Source of the DNA: Rhodospirillales bacterium
GTDB taxonomy: Bacteria > Pseudomonadota > Alphaproteobacteria > Acetobacterales > Acetobacteraceae
Assembly (NCBI GenBank): GCA_017304945.1
Contig: JAFKLG010000090.1
Coordinates: 1 to 47,244 of the forward strand
DNA length: 47,244 nt
Reading direction: 5' to 3'
Part shown: in pieces, positions 16,950-25,033 of the stretch
Position numbering within the stretch: the stretch's first letter is position 1
How the letters are laid out: each line of letters begins with the position of its first letter
Notes under the pieces: model-generated
Database searches by the model: none
Seen by the model: only the letters and a program-made list of their open reading frames with translations
What the model was told of the DNA's origin: nothing
Translations under genes and position numbers: made by a program

Positions 16950-17595
16950 GGACGTCGCCCCACACACCCATTTCCAGTACGCCGACGCGCGGCATCAGGC
17001 GGACTCGGCGATCGCCGGCATGTGGCTGTTCCTCGCCACCGAGGTGCTGTTCTTCGGCGGGCTGATCCTGACCTGGATCTTCTGCCGCCACTGGCAACCG
17101 GAGGGCTTCACCGCCGGCGCGCATGAGACGGTGCTGTGGATCGGCACCACCAATCTCGCGCTGTTGCTCACCAGCAGCTTCGTCTACGCGCTGGGCCAGG
17201 CGGCGATCGAGGTCGGCCGCGTCCGCATGCTCGTCTGGTGCTGTGCGCTGACCGCCGGCATCGGCGTCGTGTTCATCGGACTGAAGCTGCTCGAGTGGCA
17301 CATCGACCTGGACGAACATCTCTGGCCCGCGGCGGCGCGCTTCAAGCTGGAGGGTGGTGAGGCGGCTGGCGGCCGGCTGTTCTGGGTCTTCTACTTCGTC
17401 GCCACCGCGCTGCATGCAGTGCACATGGCGATCGGCATCGTCGCCGTCGCATGGATCGCCTTGCGCGCGCGCCGTGGGGACTTTGGTGCGCACTGGCACA
17501 CGCCGGTGACGGTGGTCGGGCTCTACTGGAGCTTCGTCGACATGGTCTGGGTCGTGCTCTACCCGCTGATCTATGTCGTGGGCCGGCTCACATGA
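16942..17595 (+). CDS. coxC: Cytochrome c oxidase subunit III
   Basis: A 217-residue membrane subunit with about five helices. It includes the family motifs [16 protein letters not shown] and, near the end, [20 protein letters not shown]. The acidic residue in the first motif (TEVLFFG) is the conserved oxygen-path/D-channel-stabilising position. The length is typical of bacterial short subunit III. It overlaps coxA by 8 bases and coxD by 4. Confidence 0.94.
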   Translation: MSEDVAPHTHFQYADARHQADSAIAGMWLFLATEVLFFGGLILTWIFCRHWQPEGFTAGAHETVLWIGTTNLALLLTSSFVYALGQAAIEVGRVRMLVWCCALTAGIGVVFIGLKLLEWHIDLDEHLWPAAARFKLEGGEAAGGRLFWVFYFVATALHAVHMAIGIVAVAWIALRARRGDFGAHWHTPVTVVGLYWSFVDMVWVVLYPLIYVVGRLT

Positions 17596-17924
17596 CGACG
17601 CGAATGCGGCATCTCATGTGGTTGTGGCTCGCGCTGCTGTTGCTGGGCGCCTGCGCATTCGGGGGCGCCTTCGTGCCGCTGCCGGCCGGACTGCGGCCGC
17701 TGCTGATGCTGCCGAGCCTGGTGATGGTGGGGATTCTGGCAGTCGGCTTCATGGAAGTTCGGCGCGGCGGCGTGCTGCCCGCCGCCTTCGCCATTGCCGC
17801 CATGTTCTGGCTGTTCGTCCTGCTCGGCCTCGGCAGCGCCGATCCGCTCACGCGGCGGGTCTATCCGGCGCTGCAGGGCGGCGCCTCTCTCCCCGGGCCG
17901 CCGCAGATCGCGCCGCAGAAGTAG
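17592..17924 (+). CDS. coxD: Cytochrome c oxidase subunit IV (prokaryotic COX4-like)
   Basis: A 110-residue protein with three hydrophobic helices (LMWLWLALLLLGAC, LRPLLMLPSLVMVGILAVGF and LPAAFAIAAMFWLFVLLG), the size and topology of the small bacterial subunit IV. It is the last gene of the operon. Its stop codon is separated from the convergent TRAP permease stop by one base, so there is no room for an intrinsic terminator between them. Assignment depends on position and topology because the sequence of this subunit is weakly conserved. Confidence 0.82.
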   Translation: MTTRMRHLMWLWLALLLLGACAFGGAFVPLPAGLRPLLMLPSLVMVGILAVGFMEVRRGGVLPAAFAIAAMFWLFVLLGLGSADPLTRRVYPALQGGASLPGPPQIAPQK

Positions 17925-17925
17925 C

Positions 17926-19206
17926 TCAGCTCCCGTACACCATGCGCGGCAGCCACATCGTGAGTTCGGGCACATAGGTGATGATGCCCAGCACGATCAC
18001 CAGCAGGATCAGGAACGGCAGGATGCCGCGGATCACTTCGCCCACCGGCGCCGTGGAGATGGTCGACAGCACATAGAGGTTCAGGCCGACCGGCGGGTGG
18101 ACCAGCGCGATCTCCATGTTGTGGGTGAAGATGATGGAGAAATGCACCGGGTCCACGCCGAGCGGCTTCAGCGCCGGTGCGAGGATCGGCATCACCAGCA
18201 GCAGGGCCGCGACGACTTCGAGGAAGCAGCCCAGCACCAGCAGCAGCACGTTGATCGCGAGCAGGAACTCCCAGGTCGCGAGGTTGTGGTTCAGCGTCCA
18301 GGTGACGAGTTGCGCCGGCACGCCCGATTCCGTCATCCAGTGTCCGAACGCGAGCGCGGTCGCGACGATGAGCATGATCGTCCCGGCGCTGCGCAGCGCA
18401 TCGGCAATCACCGTCAGCGTCGCGGTCCAGCGGAAGCCCCGATAGAACAGCAGGCTGACCAGCAACGACACGGCGGCGGCGAGAGCGGCGGCCTCCGTCA
18501 CCGTGACCAGGCCGCCATAGATCCCGACCAGCACGATGATCGGCACCGCCAGCGCCGGGAGCGCGCGCACCGTCACGCGCAGCCGTTCGGCGAACGGCAA
18601 CGACGGCTCCATCGGGAAGTTGCGGCGCCGCGCGTCGTACCACACCCAGGCGAAGAAGGCCGCGGCCTGCAACAGACCGGGCAGGATGCCGGCCAGGAAC
18701 AGGCGCGGCACCGATTGTTCGGTGACGATGCCGTAGAGGATGAGCGACAGCGACGGCGGAATGACGATGCCGATCGTACCGCTCGCGCCGATCACGCCGA
18801 GCGCGAAGGAGCGTGGATAGCCCTTCTCCAGCATCGCCGGCAGCAGGATCGTGCCCATCGCGAGCGCAGTCGCGACGGAGGAGCCGCAGATCGCCGCGAA
18901 CAGCGTGCACGCGACCACGGTGACTAGACCCAGTGATCCGCGGATCCCGCCCAGCCACGCGGCGGAGACGTCGACCAGCGCCTTGGCCACGCCGCCCTGC
19001 CGCATGAATGCCGCCGCCATGACGAACAGGGGCAATGACATCAGCGTGGAGGAATTCAGGTGATCGATAATCACCTGCGCCACCCCGATCAGGTCCTGGC
19101 CCGAAAAGATGTAGAGCACCGCTGCGCAGGCGCCGAGCACGAGGAAGATCGGCATGCCCAGGGAGAGCAGGCCGAAGAACATCACCAGGAAGAGCAGGGT
19201 CCACAT
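17926..19206 (-). CDS. dctM: TRAP transporter large permease (DctM)
   Basis: A 426-residue membrane protein with about twelve helices, the catalytic permease of a tripartite sodium-driven importer. Family stretches are visible: FFGLLSLGMPIFLVLGAC at the N-terminus, AICGSSVATALAMG (the conserved sodium/substrate region) and GASGTIGIVIPPSLSLILYG. It would move the ligand carried by the DctP protein encoded two genes upstream. It is the last gene of the dctPQM set, 30 bases behind dctQ. The ligand class cannot be inferred from this subunit. Confidence 0.93.
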   Translation of the reverse strand: MWTLLFLVMFFGLLSLGMPIFLVLGACAAVLYIFSGQDLIGVAQVIIDHLNSSTLMSLPLFVMAAAFMRQGGVAKALVDVSAAWLGGIRGSLGLVTVVACTLFAAICGSSVATALAMGTILLPAMLEKGYPRSFALGVIGASGTIGIVIPPSLSLILYGIVTEQSVPRLFLAGILPGLLQAAAFFAWVWYDARRRNFPMEPSLPFAERLRVTVRALPALAVPIIVLVGIYGGLVTVTEAAALAAAVSLLVSLLFYRGFRWTATLTVIADALRSAGTIMLIVATALAFGHWMTESGVPAQLVTWTLNHNLATWEFLLAINVLLLVLGCFLEVVAALLLVMPILAPALKPLGVDPVHFSIIFTHNMEIALVHPPVGLNLYVLSTISTAPVGEVIRGILPFLILLVIVLGIITYVPELTMWLPRMVYGS

Positions 19207-19236
19207 CGGGCGGTTGATCCGGCTGGAAGGACGCGG

Positions 19237-19794
19237 TCAGTCGTTCGGGATTGGCGCGGTCATGTTGGCCGGCATCTCGTCGGGCAGCACGTGGCCCACC
19301 GTCATCGTCGCCGGATCGAAGCGGAACAGGTAGCGGTAGAGCCGGATCAGGTAGCGCACCGTCATCAGCACGCCGCCGGCGGGCAGCGCCGTGTAGTAGA
19401 TCCACATCGGGAAGCCGAGATCGGTCGCGCTGCGCTCATCGAGCAGCAGCGAAGTGTCCACGATCTGCCAGCCGTACCAAATCATGCCGACGCAGAAGGC
19501 GAGCGCCACGACGCAATTGAACGCCTCCATCCAGCGCTGCCCGGCTGGTGGCACCAGCCGCAGCACCAGGTCGGGCCGCACGTGTCCGTCGGTGCGCACG
19601 AGCTGGCTGGAGATGATCATCACGCCCCACACGACGAGGTAGACGATCACCTCCTCCGCCCAGGAGATCGCATGCTCCGGGAACAGGTAGCGCCCGGCGA
19701 CCTGCACGATCCCGACGATCATCGCGAGGGCGCCGAGCAGGCCGACGAGCGTGCGTTCGATCGTGTCCCAGATCGTGTCTTTGGCTTGTGCCAT
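19237..19794 (-). CDS. dctQ: TRAP transporter small permease (DctQ)
   Basis: A 185-residue protein with four predicted helices, matching DctQ. Typical features are the first helix (LVGLLGALAMIVGIVQVAGRYLF-like, residues 15-37), the WAEEVIVYLVVWGVMI helix with its conserved Trp-Ala-Glu-Glu, and a charged tail. It supports the DctM elevator. It begins 7 bases after the dctP stop and is probably cotranslated with it. Confidence 0.92.
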   Translation of the reverse strand: MAQAKDTIWDTIERTLVGLLGALAMIVGIVQVAGRYLFPEHAISWAEEVIVYLVVWGVMIISSQLVRTDGHVRPDLVLRLVPPAGQRWMEAFNCVVALAFCVGMIWYGWQIVDTSLLLDERSATDLGFPMWIYYTALPAGGVLMTVRYLIRLYRYLFRFDPATMTVGHVLPDEMPANMTAPIPND

Positions 19795-19801
19795 CGACGC
19801 C

Positions 19802-20845
19802 TCAGCTCACCGACGCCACGGCTTCCTCGGATGCCTTCACGACGTCAGGCGAGAGCTTCGCGTCCTTGATCAGCGTCGCGACATCCGCCTGGAACAGCTT
19901 CCGGTTCGCGTCGAGCTGCGCGGCTGGCGGATCGAAGAAGGTGACGTTGTTCTCTTCCATCAGCTTGCGCGCCCGCTGCTGGGAAGCGAAGGCGTTGGCG
20001 CGATACGTGCCGATGTTCTGCGCCCAGATATCCTTCATGATCTTCTGCTGATCCGCATTGAGCTTGGACCAGAAGCCCCCGCTGATCATCGGGATGTACT
20101 GCCCGACATACTGGTGATCGGCGTAGGAGTAGCGCACGCCCGCTTCCCACAGCTTCGCAGTGGCGCAGCTCTCATCGGTGGAGACGAACCCGTCGAACGT
20201 TCCTTGCGACAGCGCCAGCGGCACGTTCGGCCAGGCCGTGGTGTTGGGAATGCCACCGGCCAGGGCAATACGCCACGAGATGCCGGCTCCGCCCGGGCTG
20301 CGGATCTTCAGGCCCTTCAGATCCTCGAGGCTCTTCACCGCTTTCTTCGTGGTGTACCAATTCTGGAAACCGAGATCGATGAAGTTGCCGAGCACATGGG
20401 TGCGCAACTTCGCCTCGAGCTGGCTCTTCACGATCTGGCCCGGCTTGCCGTCGGAGGCGGCATGCGTCGCCTCGATCTTGCGGCCGTAGAAGGCCGGGAG
20501 CTGCACGAAGTCGCAGTCGGGCACGATGCCGGTCTGCGTCCAGGCGCCGGGGCAGGCCATGTCCACCTGGCCCTGCAGCAGCGCCTTCGCGACGTTCAGG
20601 TCGGCGAAGAGCTGGCCCGCATGGAACACCTCGCCCACGATCTTGCCGCCGGTCTCCTTCTCCACCTTGCCCAGGTAGTCGACGATCGAGACGTTCCTGA
20701 CATGCGACGGGGCCGTGTCGAGCGAGCAGCGGAGCCGCAACGGCTCCTCGCCGCGGGCGTGACGCAGAATGGCAAAACTACCGACGGTTGCAGCCACCCC
20801 GGCTGCCGTACGACCGAATCCACGACGGGTCATGCCAGCCTGCAT
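19802..20845 (-). CDS. dctP: TRAP transporter substrate-binding protein (DctP), Tat-exported
   Basis: A 347-residue periplasmic binding protein. It has a twin-arginine leader (MTRRGFGRTAAGVAATVGSF) and the DctP fold pattern with the long helix near GGKIVGEVFHAGQLFADLN and the family region KIRSPGGAGISWRIALAGGIP. The conserved arginine (LKIRSPGG) binds the carboxylate of most TRAP ligands, suggesting an organic acid. The start was chosen at 20845 because GAGAGGAGAC lies just upstream; the longer frame adds 26 basic residues without signal character. It heads dctPQM. Confidence 0.92.
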   Translation of the reverse strand: MQAGMTRRGFGRTAAGVAATVGSFAILRHARGEEPLRLRCSLDTAPSHVRNVSIVDYLGKVEKETGGKIVGEVFHAGQLFADLNVAKALLQGQVDMACPGAWTQTGIVPDCDFVQLPAFYGRKIEATHAASDGKPGQIVKSQLEAKLRTHVLGNFIDLGFQNWYTTKKAVKSLEDLKGLKIRSPGGAGISWRIALAGGIPNTTAWPNVPLALSQGTFDGFVSTDESCATAKLWEAGVRYSYADHQYVGQYIPMISGGFWSKLNADQQKIMKDIWAQNIGTYRANAFASQQRARKLMEENNVTFFDPPAAQLDANRKLFQADVATLIKDAKLSPDVVKASEEAVASVS

Positions 20846-20963
20846 CGACGTCTCCTCTCGACGATTGAAGCGCCGTCCCGGCGCTCGACGGCGAGTGATG
20901 GCGCCTCGAGGGTATCCCGTCAATCTCCGATGAAACCAAATCTACCGATCGGCTCGAACCCGG

Positions 20964-22616
20964 TCAGGGCAGTGGCGGCCGTGCACCATCCGCCGTTCCC
21001 CTCACCCGCGGCAGCAGGATCATGTCCCAAGGGCTCGGTAGCTCCCCGACCGGCACATGAATCAGGCCCGGGGCGTCGCGCGCGAAGGCCTCGCGCAGCA
21101 CGGCTTCCAGCGAGTCCGGCGAGGTGGCCCGCCAGGCGGCCATGCCGAAGCTCCCGGCGAAACGCACGAAATCCGGATTGGCGAGATCGCAGCCGATCAG
21201 CCGATTGCCGTATTGTTGCTGCTGGATACGACGCACGTTGCCGAACGCACCGTCGTCGAACACCACCACGACTACCGGCAGCCCATGCCGCATGGCGGTC
21301 GCGAGTTCGGCGGCCTGGAACATGAACCCGCCATCTCCGGTCGCGAGCACCACCTTGCGACCGGGTGCGGCGGCCTGGGCCCCGAGCGCGGTGCCGTATC
21401 CCCAGCCGAGCGCGTCCTGGTAGCCGGGGGAGAGGTAGGTGCGCGGCGCCGGGACCGGCAGCGCGAGCCGGCTCGCGAATCCGATCTGGGTGACTTCCTC
21501 GACGAAGATGCCGTCGGCCGGCAAGGCAGCGCGGATCGCACGCAGATACGCCATCGGCGGCTCGTGGCGGGCCAGCCGCTCCGCGAACGCCTGCTTCACC
21601 GCGGCGATCTCCGCCACGCGTGCGGCCGAGGGGGCGCGCGGCGTCAGTTCGGGCAGCAGCGCGCGCAGCGTCGCGGCCGCGTCACCCAGCAACGCGCAGG
21701 CGGGATGCCGAAACCGCGTGATCTCCTCAGGGTCGATGTCGAGCCGGATCACCTTCATCTGCGCATCCGTGCCCCAGTTGCTCTGCTGCCAGTAGAGGCG
21801 CGTGCCGATGCCCAGCACCACGTCCGCCTCTCGCCAGAGTGCATGTCCCTCGGTGAAGGAGACCGCGAGCGGATGATCGGTAGGGATCGCTCCGCGTCCG
21901 CGTCGGAAGGAAGAGACCGGTGCGTGAAGACGTTCGGCGACGGCCTGCAGCTCCGGCCCGGCATCCAGCGCGCCAGCGCCGACGACGATCAGCGGCCGCT
22001 CCGCCTGGTTCAGCAGCGCCGCCGCGGCGGCAATCGCCTGCGCATCCGCGCAAGCTGGCTGCGTCTGCGCAGGCGCGGATGGCACTGCAAGCTCCGCCTG
22101 TTGGCCCCAGACATCGATCGCGCATTCCAATGCGACCGGCCGCGGTCGGCCGCTGGTCGCCTGCCGCAGCGCCTCCGCGGTCAGTGCCGCGGCCTCCTGC
22201 GGCGCGCGAATCCGCGCGGCGAACTTGGTGACGTGGCGGAGAAGCCCGAGCTGATCGTGGATTTCGTGCAGATGGCCGTGGCCCTGGTCGATCGCGAAGG
22301 ACGGGATCTGTCCGACCAGCGCCAGCACCGGCGCGTTCAGTCCATAGGCGGTGAGCAGCGCGCTGGCCGCGTTCAGCAGGCCGGGGCCCGGGACCACCGC
22401 GAAGGCCTGCGGCTTGCCGGTCGCGAGCGCGGCACCCAGCGCCATGTAGGCCGCGGTCTGCTCGTGGCGCGGATGGATGACGCGCATGCGGTCACCCAGG
22501 TGGAACGCCGCATCGAACAGGTGGTCGTTGTGCACGCCCGGCAACGCATAGAGCGTGTCGATGCCATGGGCGAGCAGCGTCTCGAGCACGGATTGGGCGG
22601 TGGTCATGCGCGGCAT
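20964..22616 (-). CDS. ThDP-dependent enzyme (acetolactate synthase / benzoylformate decarboxylase family)
   Basis: A 550-residue three-domain thiamine diphosphate enzyme. The catalytic glutamate of the N-terminal Pyr domain is in HPRHEQTAAY (E52). The central domain begins near RPLIVVGAGALDAG. The cofactor motif begins with GDGGFMFQAAELATAM and closes at VFDDGAFGN, where the second Asn-type ligand position is occupied by Asp-Gly. There is no obvious FAD-site signature of true acetolactate synthase and no small regulatory subunit gene nearby, so a 2-keto acid decarboxylase or carboligase is more likely than branched-chain synthesis. It lies between TRAP and MFS transporter genes, all on one strand, which suggests catabolism of the imported acid. 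Confidence 0.83.
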   Translation of the reverse strand: MPRMTTAQSVLETLLAHGIDTLYALPGVHNDHLFDAAFHLGDRMRVIHPRHEQTAAYMALGAALATGKPQAFAVVPGPGLLNAASALLTAYGLNAPVLALVGQIPSFAIDQGHGHLHEIHDQLGLLRHVTKFAARIRAPQEAAALTAEALRQATSGRPRPVALECAIDVWGQQAELAVPSAPAQTQPACADAQAIAAAAALLNQAERPLIVVGAGALDAGPELQAVAERLHAPVSSFRRGRGAIPTDHPLAVSFTEGHALWREADVVLGIGTRLYWQQSNWGTDAQMKVIRLDIDPEEITRFRHPACALLGDAAATLRALLPELTPRAPSAARVAEIAAVKQAFAERLARHEPPMAYLRAIRAALPADGIFVEEVTQIGFASRLALPVPAPRTYLSPGYQDALGWGYGTALGAQAAAPGRKVVLATGDGGFMFQAAELATAMRHGLPVVVVVFDDGAFGNVRRIQQQQYGNRLIGCDLANPDFVRFAGSFGMAAWRATSPDSLEAVLREAFARDAPGLIHVPVGELPSPWDMILLPRVRGTADGARPPLP

Positions 22617-22742
22617 GGATGGTCCTCGACCAGGGCACCCGACCGCGTATCGGAGACGCGGCAGGCGATGGAGCGTGCGGCAGTTTGACCGGCCTCGCCC
22701 GCACGCTCCAGCAAAACCTCCGCCGTGCTGCCGGCGAGCGAC

Positions 22743-24098
22743 TCACTCCGAGATGGCGTCGAGCTCCGCGCCGGCATGTTCGGGGGAGAACAGCCAGATC
22801 CCCAACGCCATCAGCGCCATGGCGGCCGGCACCACCAGGAACGCCGCGGCGAAGGACCCGGTATGCTGCTTCAGCGCGACGGTGACGAAGGGCCACAGCA
22901 CGAAGCCGAACAGCCAGGCGACCGACCAGGTGAAGCCGTTGCCAACGCCACGAATGCGCGTCGGGTAGATCTCCGCGGTCAGTGTCATCGCCGGCGCCCA
23001 GAAGCCCAGGAAGCCGATGCTCCACAGCAGGCCGAACACCCACAGCGCCGTCGTGCTCTCGGCGAACACCCACAGCGTGACGAACACGGCCCCTTCCGCG
23101 AGCATCGCATAGAAGGCCGGCTTGCGACCGAACCGATCGGAGATCCAGCCGGCGGCGAGCAGGCCGAGGAATCCGACCAGCCCCCACCAGATGTAGAACG
23201 TGCCGTATTGCGCGGTCGACCAGTGCCGCTCTTGCGAGAGATACAGCGGCATCCAGCTTCCGACCGTGCCGTAGATCGTGGTGGAGCAGCAGGCGACGAA
23301 GGTCGCCACCGCGGTGTTGCGGCGCATGTCGGGCAGGAAGAGTTGGCGCAGCGGGATGCGCCCGGCCTTGTCCACCCAGGCCTGATCCTCGGCGGACAGG
23401 CCGCGACCGGCCGCCAGCGCTTCCTTGATGCGGCGCTTGCGGTCCTGCGTGCGCACCCAGTACGGCGATTCCGGGCATTTGGCGCGCACATAGACGGCGA
23501 TCAGCGCGATCACGGCCGGCACGACGAAGGCGATGCGCCACCCGTGATCGGCGATGATCCAGGTGGCGATCGCACCCGCCGCCGCGGCGCCGAAGCACCA
23601 CGTGCCGCGGTTGATGCCGATCACCCTGCCGCGCAGCCGCGCGGGCCAGGTCTCCGCCACCAGCATGGAGCCCAACGCCCACTCGCCGTTCAGCGCGAAC
23701 CCGACCGCGCTGCGGGCCGCGACGAAGGCCGCGAAGGTCGGCGCGATCGCGACCACCGGCATCAGCAGCGAGAAGGCCGCGATGTTGATGGCGAGCAGCG
23801 TGCGCCGGCCGTAGCGGTCCGCGAGCCAGGGCCAGAAATACATGCCCGCGATGCCGATCAGCAGCGCGATCTGCAGCCCCGATCTGTACTCGCCCAGCGT
23901 CACGCCGTAGTCACGGATGATCAGCGGTGTGGCGAGCGCGAAGATCACGCCGTCCATGCCGTCGAAGCCCCAGCCGAGGCCGTTGGCGATCGCGATGTGC
24001 CAGTGGGTACGGGTGACCTGCGTCTGATCCGACGCGGCGACGAAAGCGGGCGAGTTGCGGTAGCTTGCCTCCAGCGGGCCGATGACGGCTTCGCTCAT
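22743..24098 (-). CDS. MFS transporter, organic/aromatic acid symporter type
   Basis: A 451-residue major facilitator with twelve helices. The signature loops are present: DRYGRRTL between helices 2 and 3 and DRFGRKPAF in the second half. The N-terminal GWGFDGMDGVIFALATPLI carries the Asp-Gly-x-Asp pattern of the aromatic acid/H+ symporter group, in which the aspartates are needed for proton coupling. The substrate is probably a carboxylate. It provides a second transporter in the same cluster as the TRAP system. Confidence 0.88.
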   Translation of the reverse strand: MSEAVIGPLEASYRNSPAFVAASDQTQVTRTHWHIAIANGLGWGFDGMDGVIFALATPLIIRDYGVTLGEYRSGLQIALLIGIAGMYFWPWLADRYGRRTLLAINIAAFSLLMPVVAIAPTFAAFVAARSAVGFALNGEWALGSMLVAETWPARLRGRVIGINRGTWCFGAAAAGAIATWIIADHGWRIAFVVPAVIALIAVYVRAKCPESPYWVRTQDRKRRIKEALAAGRGLSAEDQAWVDKAGRIPLRQLFLPDMRRNTAVATFVACCSTTIYGTVGSWMPLYLSQERHWSTAQYGTFYIWWGLVGFLGLLAAGWISDRFGRKPAFYAMLAEGAVFVTLWVFAESTTALWVFGLLWSIGFLGFWAPAMTLTAEIYPTRIRGVGNGFTWSVAWLFGFVLWPFVTVALKQHTGSFAAAFLVVPAAMALMALGIWLFSPEHAGAELDAISE

Positions 24099-24178
24099 GG
24101 TCGCTCCTCCGTTTTGTTTTCACCATAGGACGGAGGATTGCCGAAGGAGGCAAGGGTGAGGGCCGCGCGCCCTCCGAC

Positions 24179-24919
24179 TCACCCGTGCGTTCGGATGAAC
24201 CGGCGTACCTGCTCGATCGTGTGCGCGAGCAGGTCGGCGGGCGCGCGCCACGGATAGGCTGTGACGGTCACGTTCGGCGCGAGCGCGATCACGTCGAGCG
24301 AGGTCTGCAACGGATGGGCCGGCGTGTCGTCGGGCATCACCAGCAGCGGGGTCGTGCAGCCACGGACGAAATCGCGTGTCACGCTGTAGACGAAATCGGG
24401 ATTGTCCCGATACAGCGCGTGCAGGTAACGCTCGAGCTGCGGCATGCTCAGGTCCGGCCGACGTGCGAGCAGCGCCGGCGCCCAGGTGTCGTGACCGGAG
24501 TCGTACATCACGTCGGGGTTCTCGGGCCGATGGCCGACGGTCTGGCACAGCACAGCGGCCTTGATGCGTGCGGGCGCACGCTCGATCAGCTTCAGCGCGA
24601 AGCAGCCGCCGATGCAGTATCCCATGTAGACGAAGCGCTCGATGCCGAGATGGTCCATGAGGCCCAACTGATCGTCGGCAAAAGCGCCCCAGGGATCGGA
24701 TTCGGGGATGGGACCATGCGAGTCGCCGCCATTGGCGTTGCGCTGGTCCATGGTGATGCAGCGGAAATCGTCGCGGAACGCTTCCATTGCGTTGAACACG
24801 GCCGTCGGCCAGTTGTCGACCCGCGAGTTCAATCCACCACCAGGCGTCACAAGCAGCGGGATTCCTGCCCCCACCTCCTCATAGCGGATGCGGACGTCGC
24901 CGCGTTCATAGAATGGCAT
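24179..24919 (-). CDS. Alpha/beta-hydrolase with cysteine nucleophile elbow
   Basis: A 246-residue alpha/beta-hydrolase fold protein. The nucleophile elbow reads GYCIGG (C102 in place of the usual serine), as in dienelactone hydrolase-type enzymes. The oxyanion stretch is TPGGGLNSR, the region following strand 3 is MDQRNANGGDS, and the acid is probably in VMPDDTPAHP. The start at 24919 is supported by a GGGGGA box six bases upstream; a longer frame adds 25 residues that look non-coding. It sits between the cyclase and MFS genes, consistent with hydrolysing a lactone, ester or C-C bond in the same pathway. Confidence 0.82.
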   Translation of the reverse strand: MPFYERGDVRIRYEEVGAGIPLLVTPGGGLNSRVDNWPTAVFNAMEAFRDDFRCITMDQRNANGGDSHGPIPESDPWGAFADDQLGLMDHLGIERFVYMGYCIGGCFALKLIERAPARIKAAVLCQTVGHRPENPDVMYDSGHDTWAPALLARRPDLSMPQLERYLHALYRDNPDFVYSVTRDFVRGCTTPLLVMPDDTPAHPLQTSLDVIALAPNVTVTAYPWRAPADLLAHTIEQVRRFIRTHG

Positions 24920-25033
24920 CAGCGTCCCCCGGTTCTCGATCCACACAGGATCGGCGCTGTCTGCCCGCGCCACAAGCCGCCGGCCATACGGCACGCGAGC
25001 GCGCGGGCGTCCGGCGGTGGTTGCGGGTGAAAC

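Noticed and set aside
20964..22616. Assignment as biosynthetic acetolactate synthase large subunit
   Set aside because: There is no adjacent small subunit or ilvC, the sequence lacks the usual FAD and herbicide-site patterns, and the context is catabolic.
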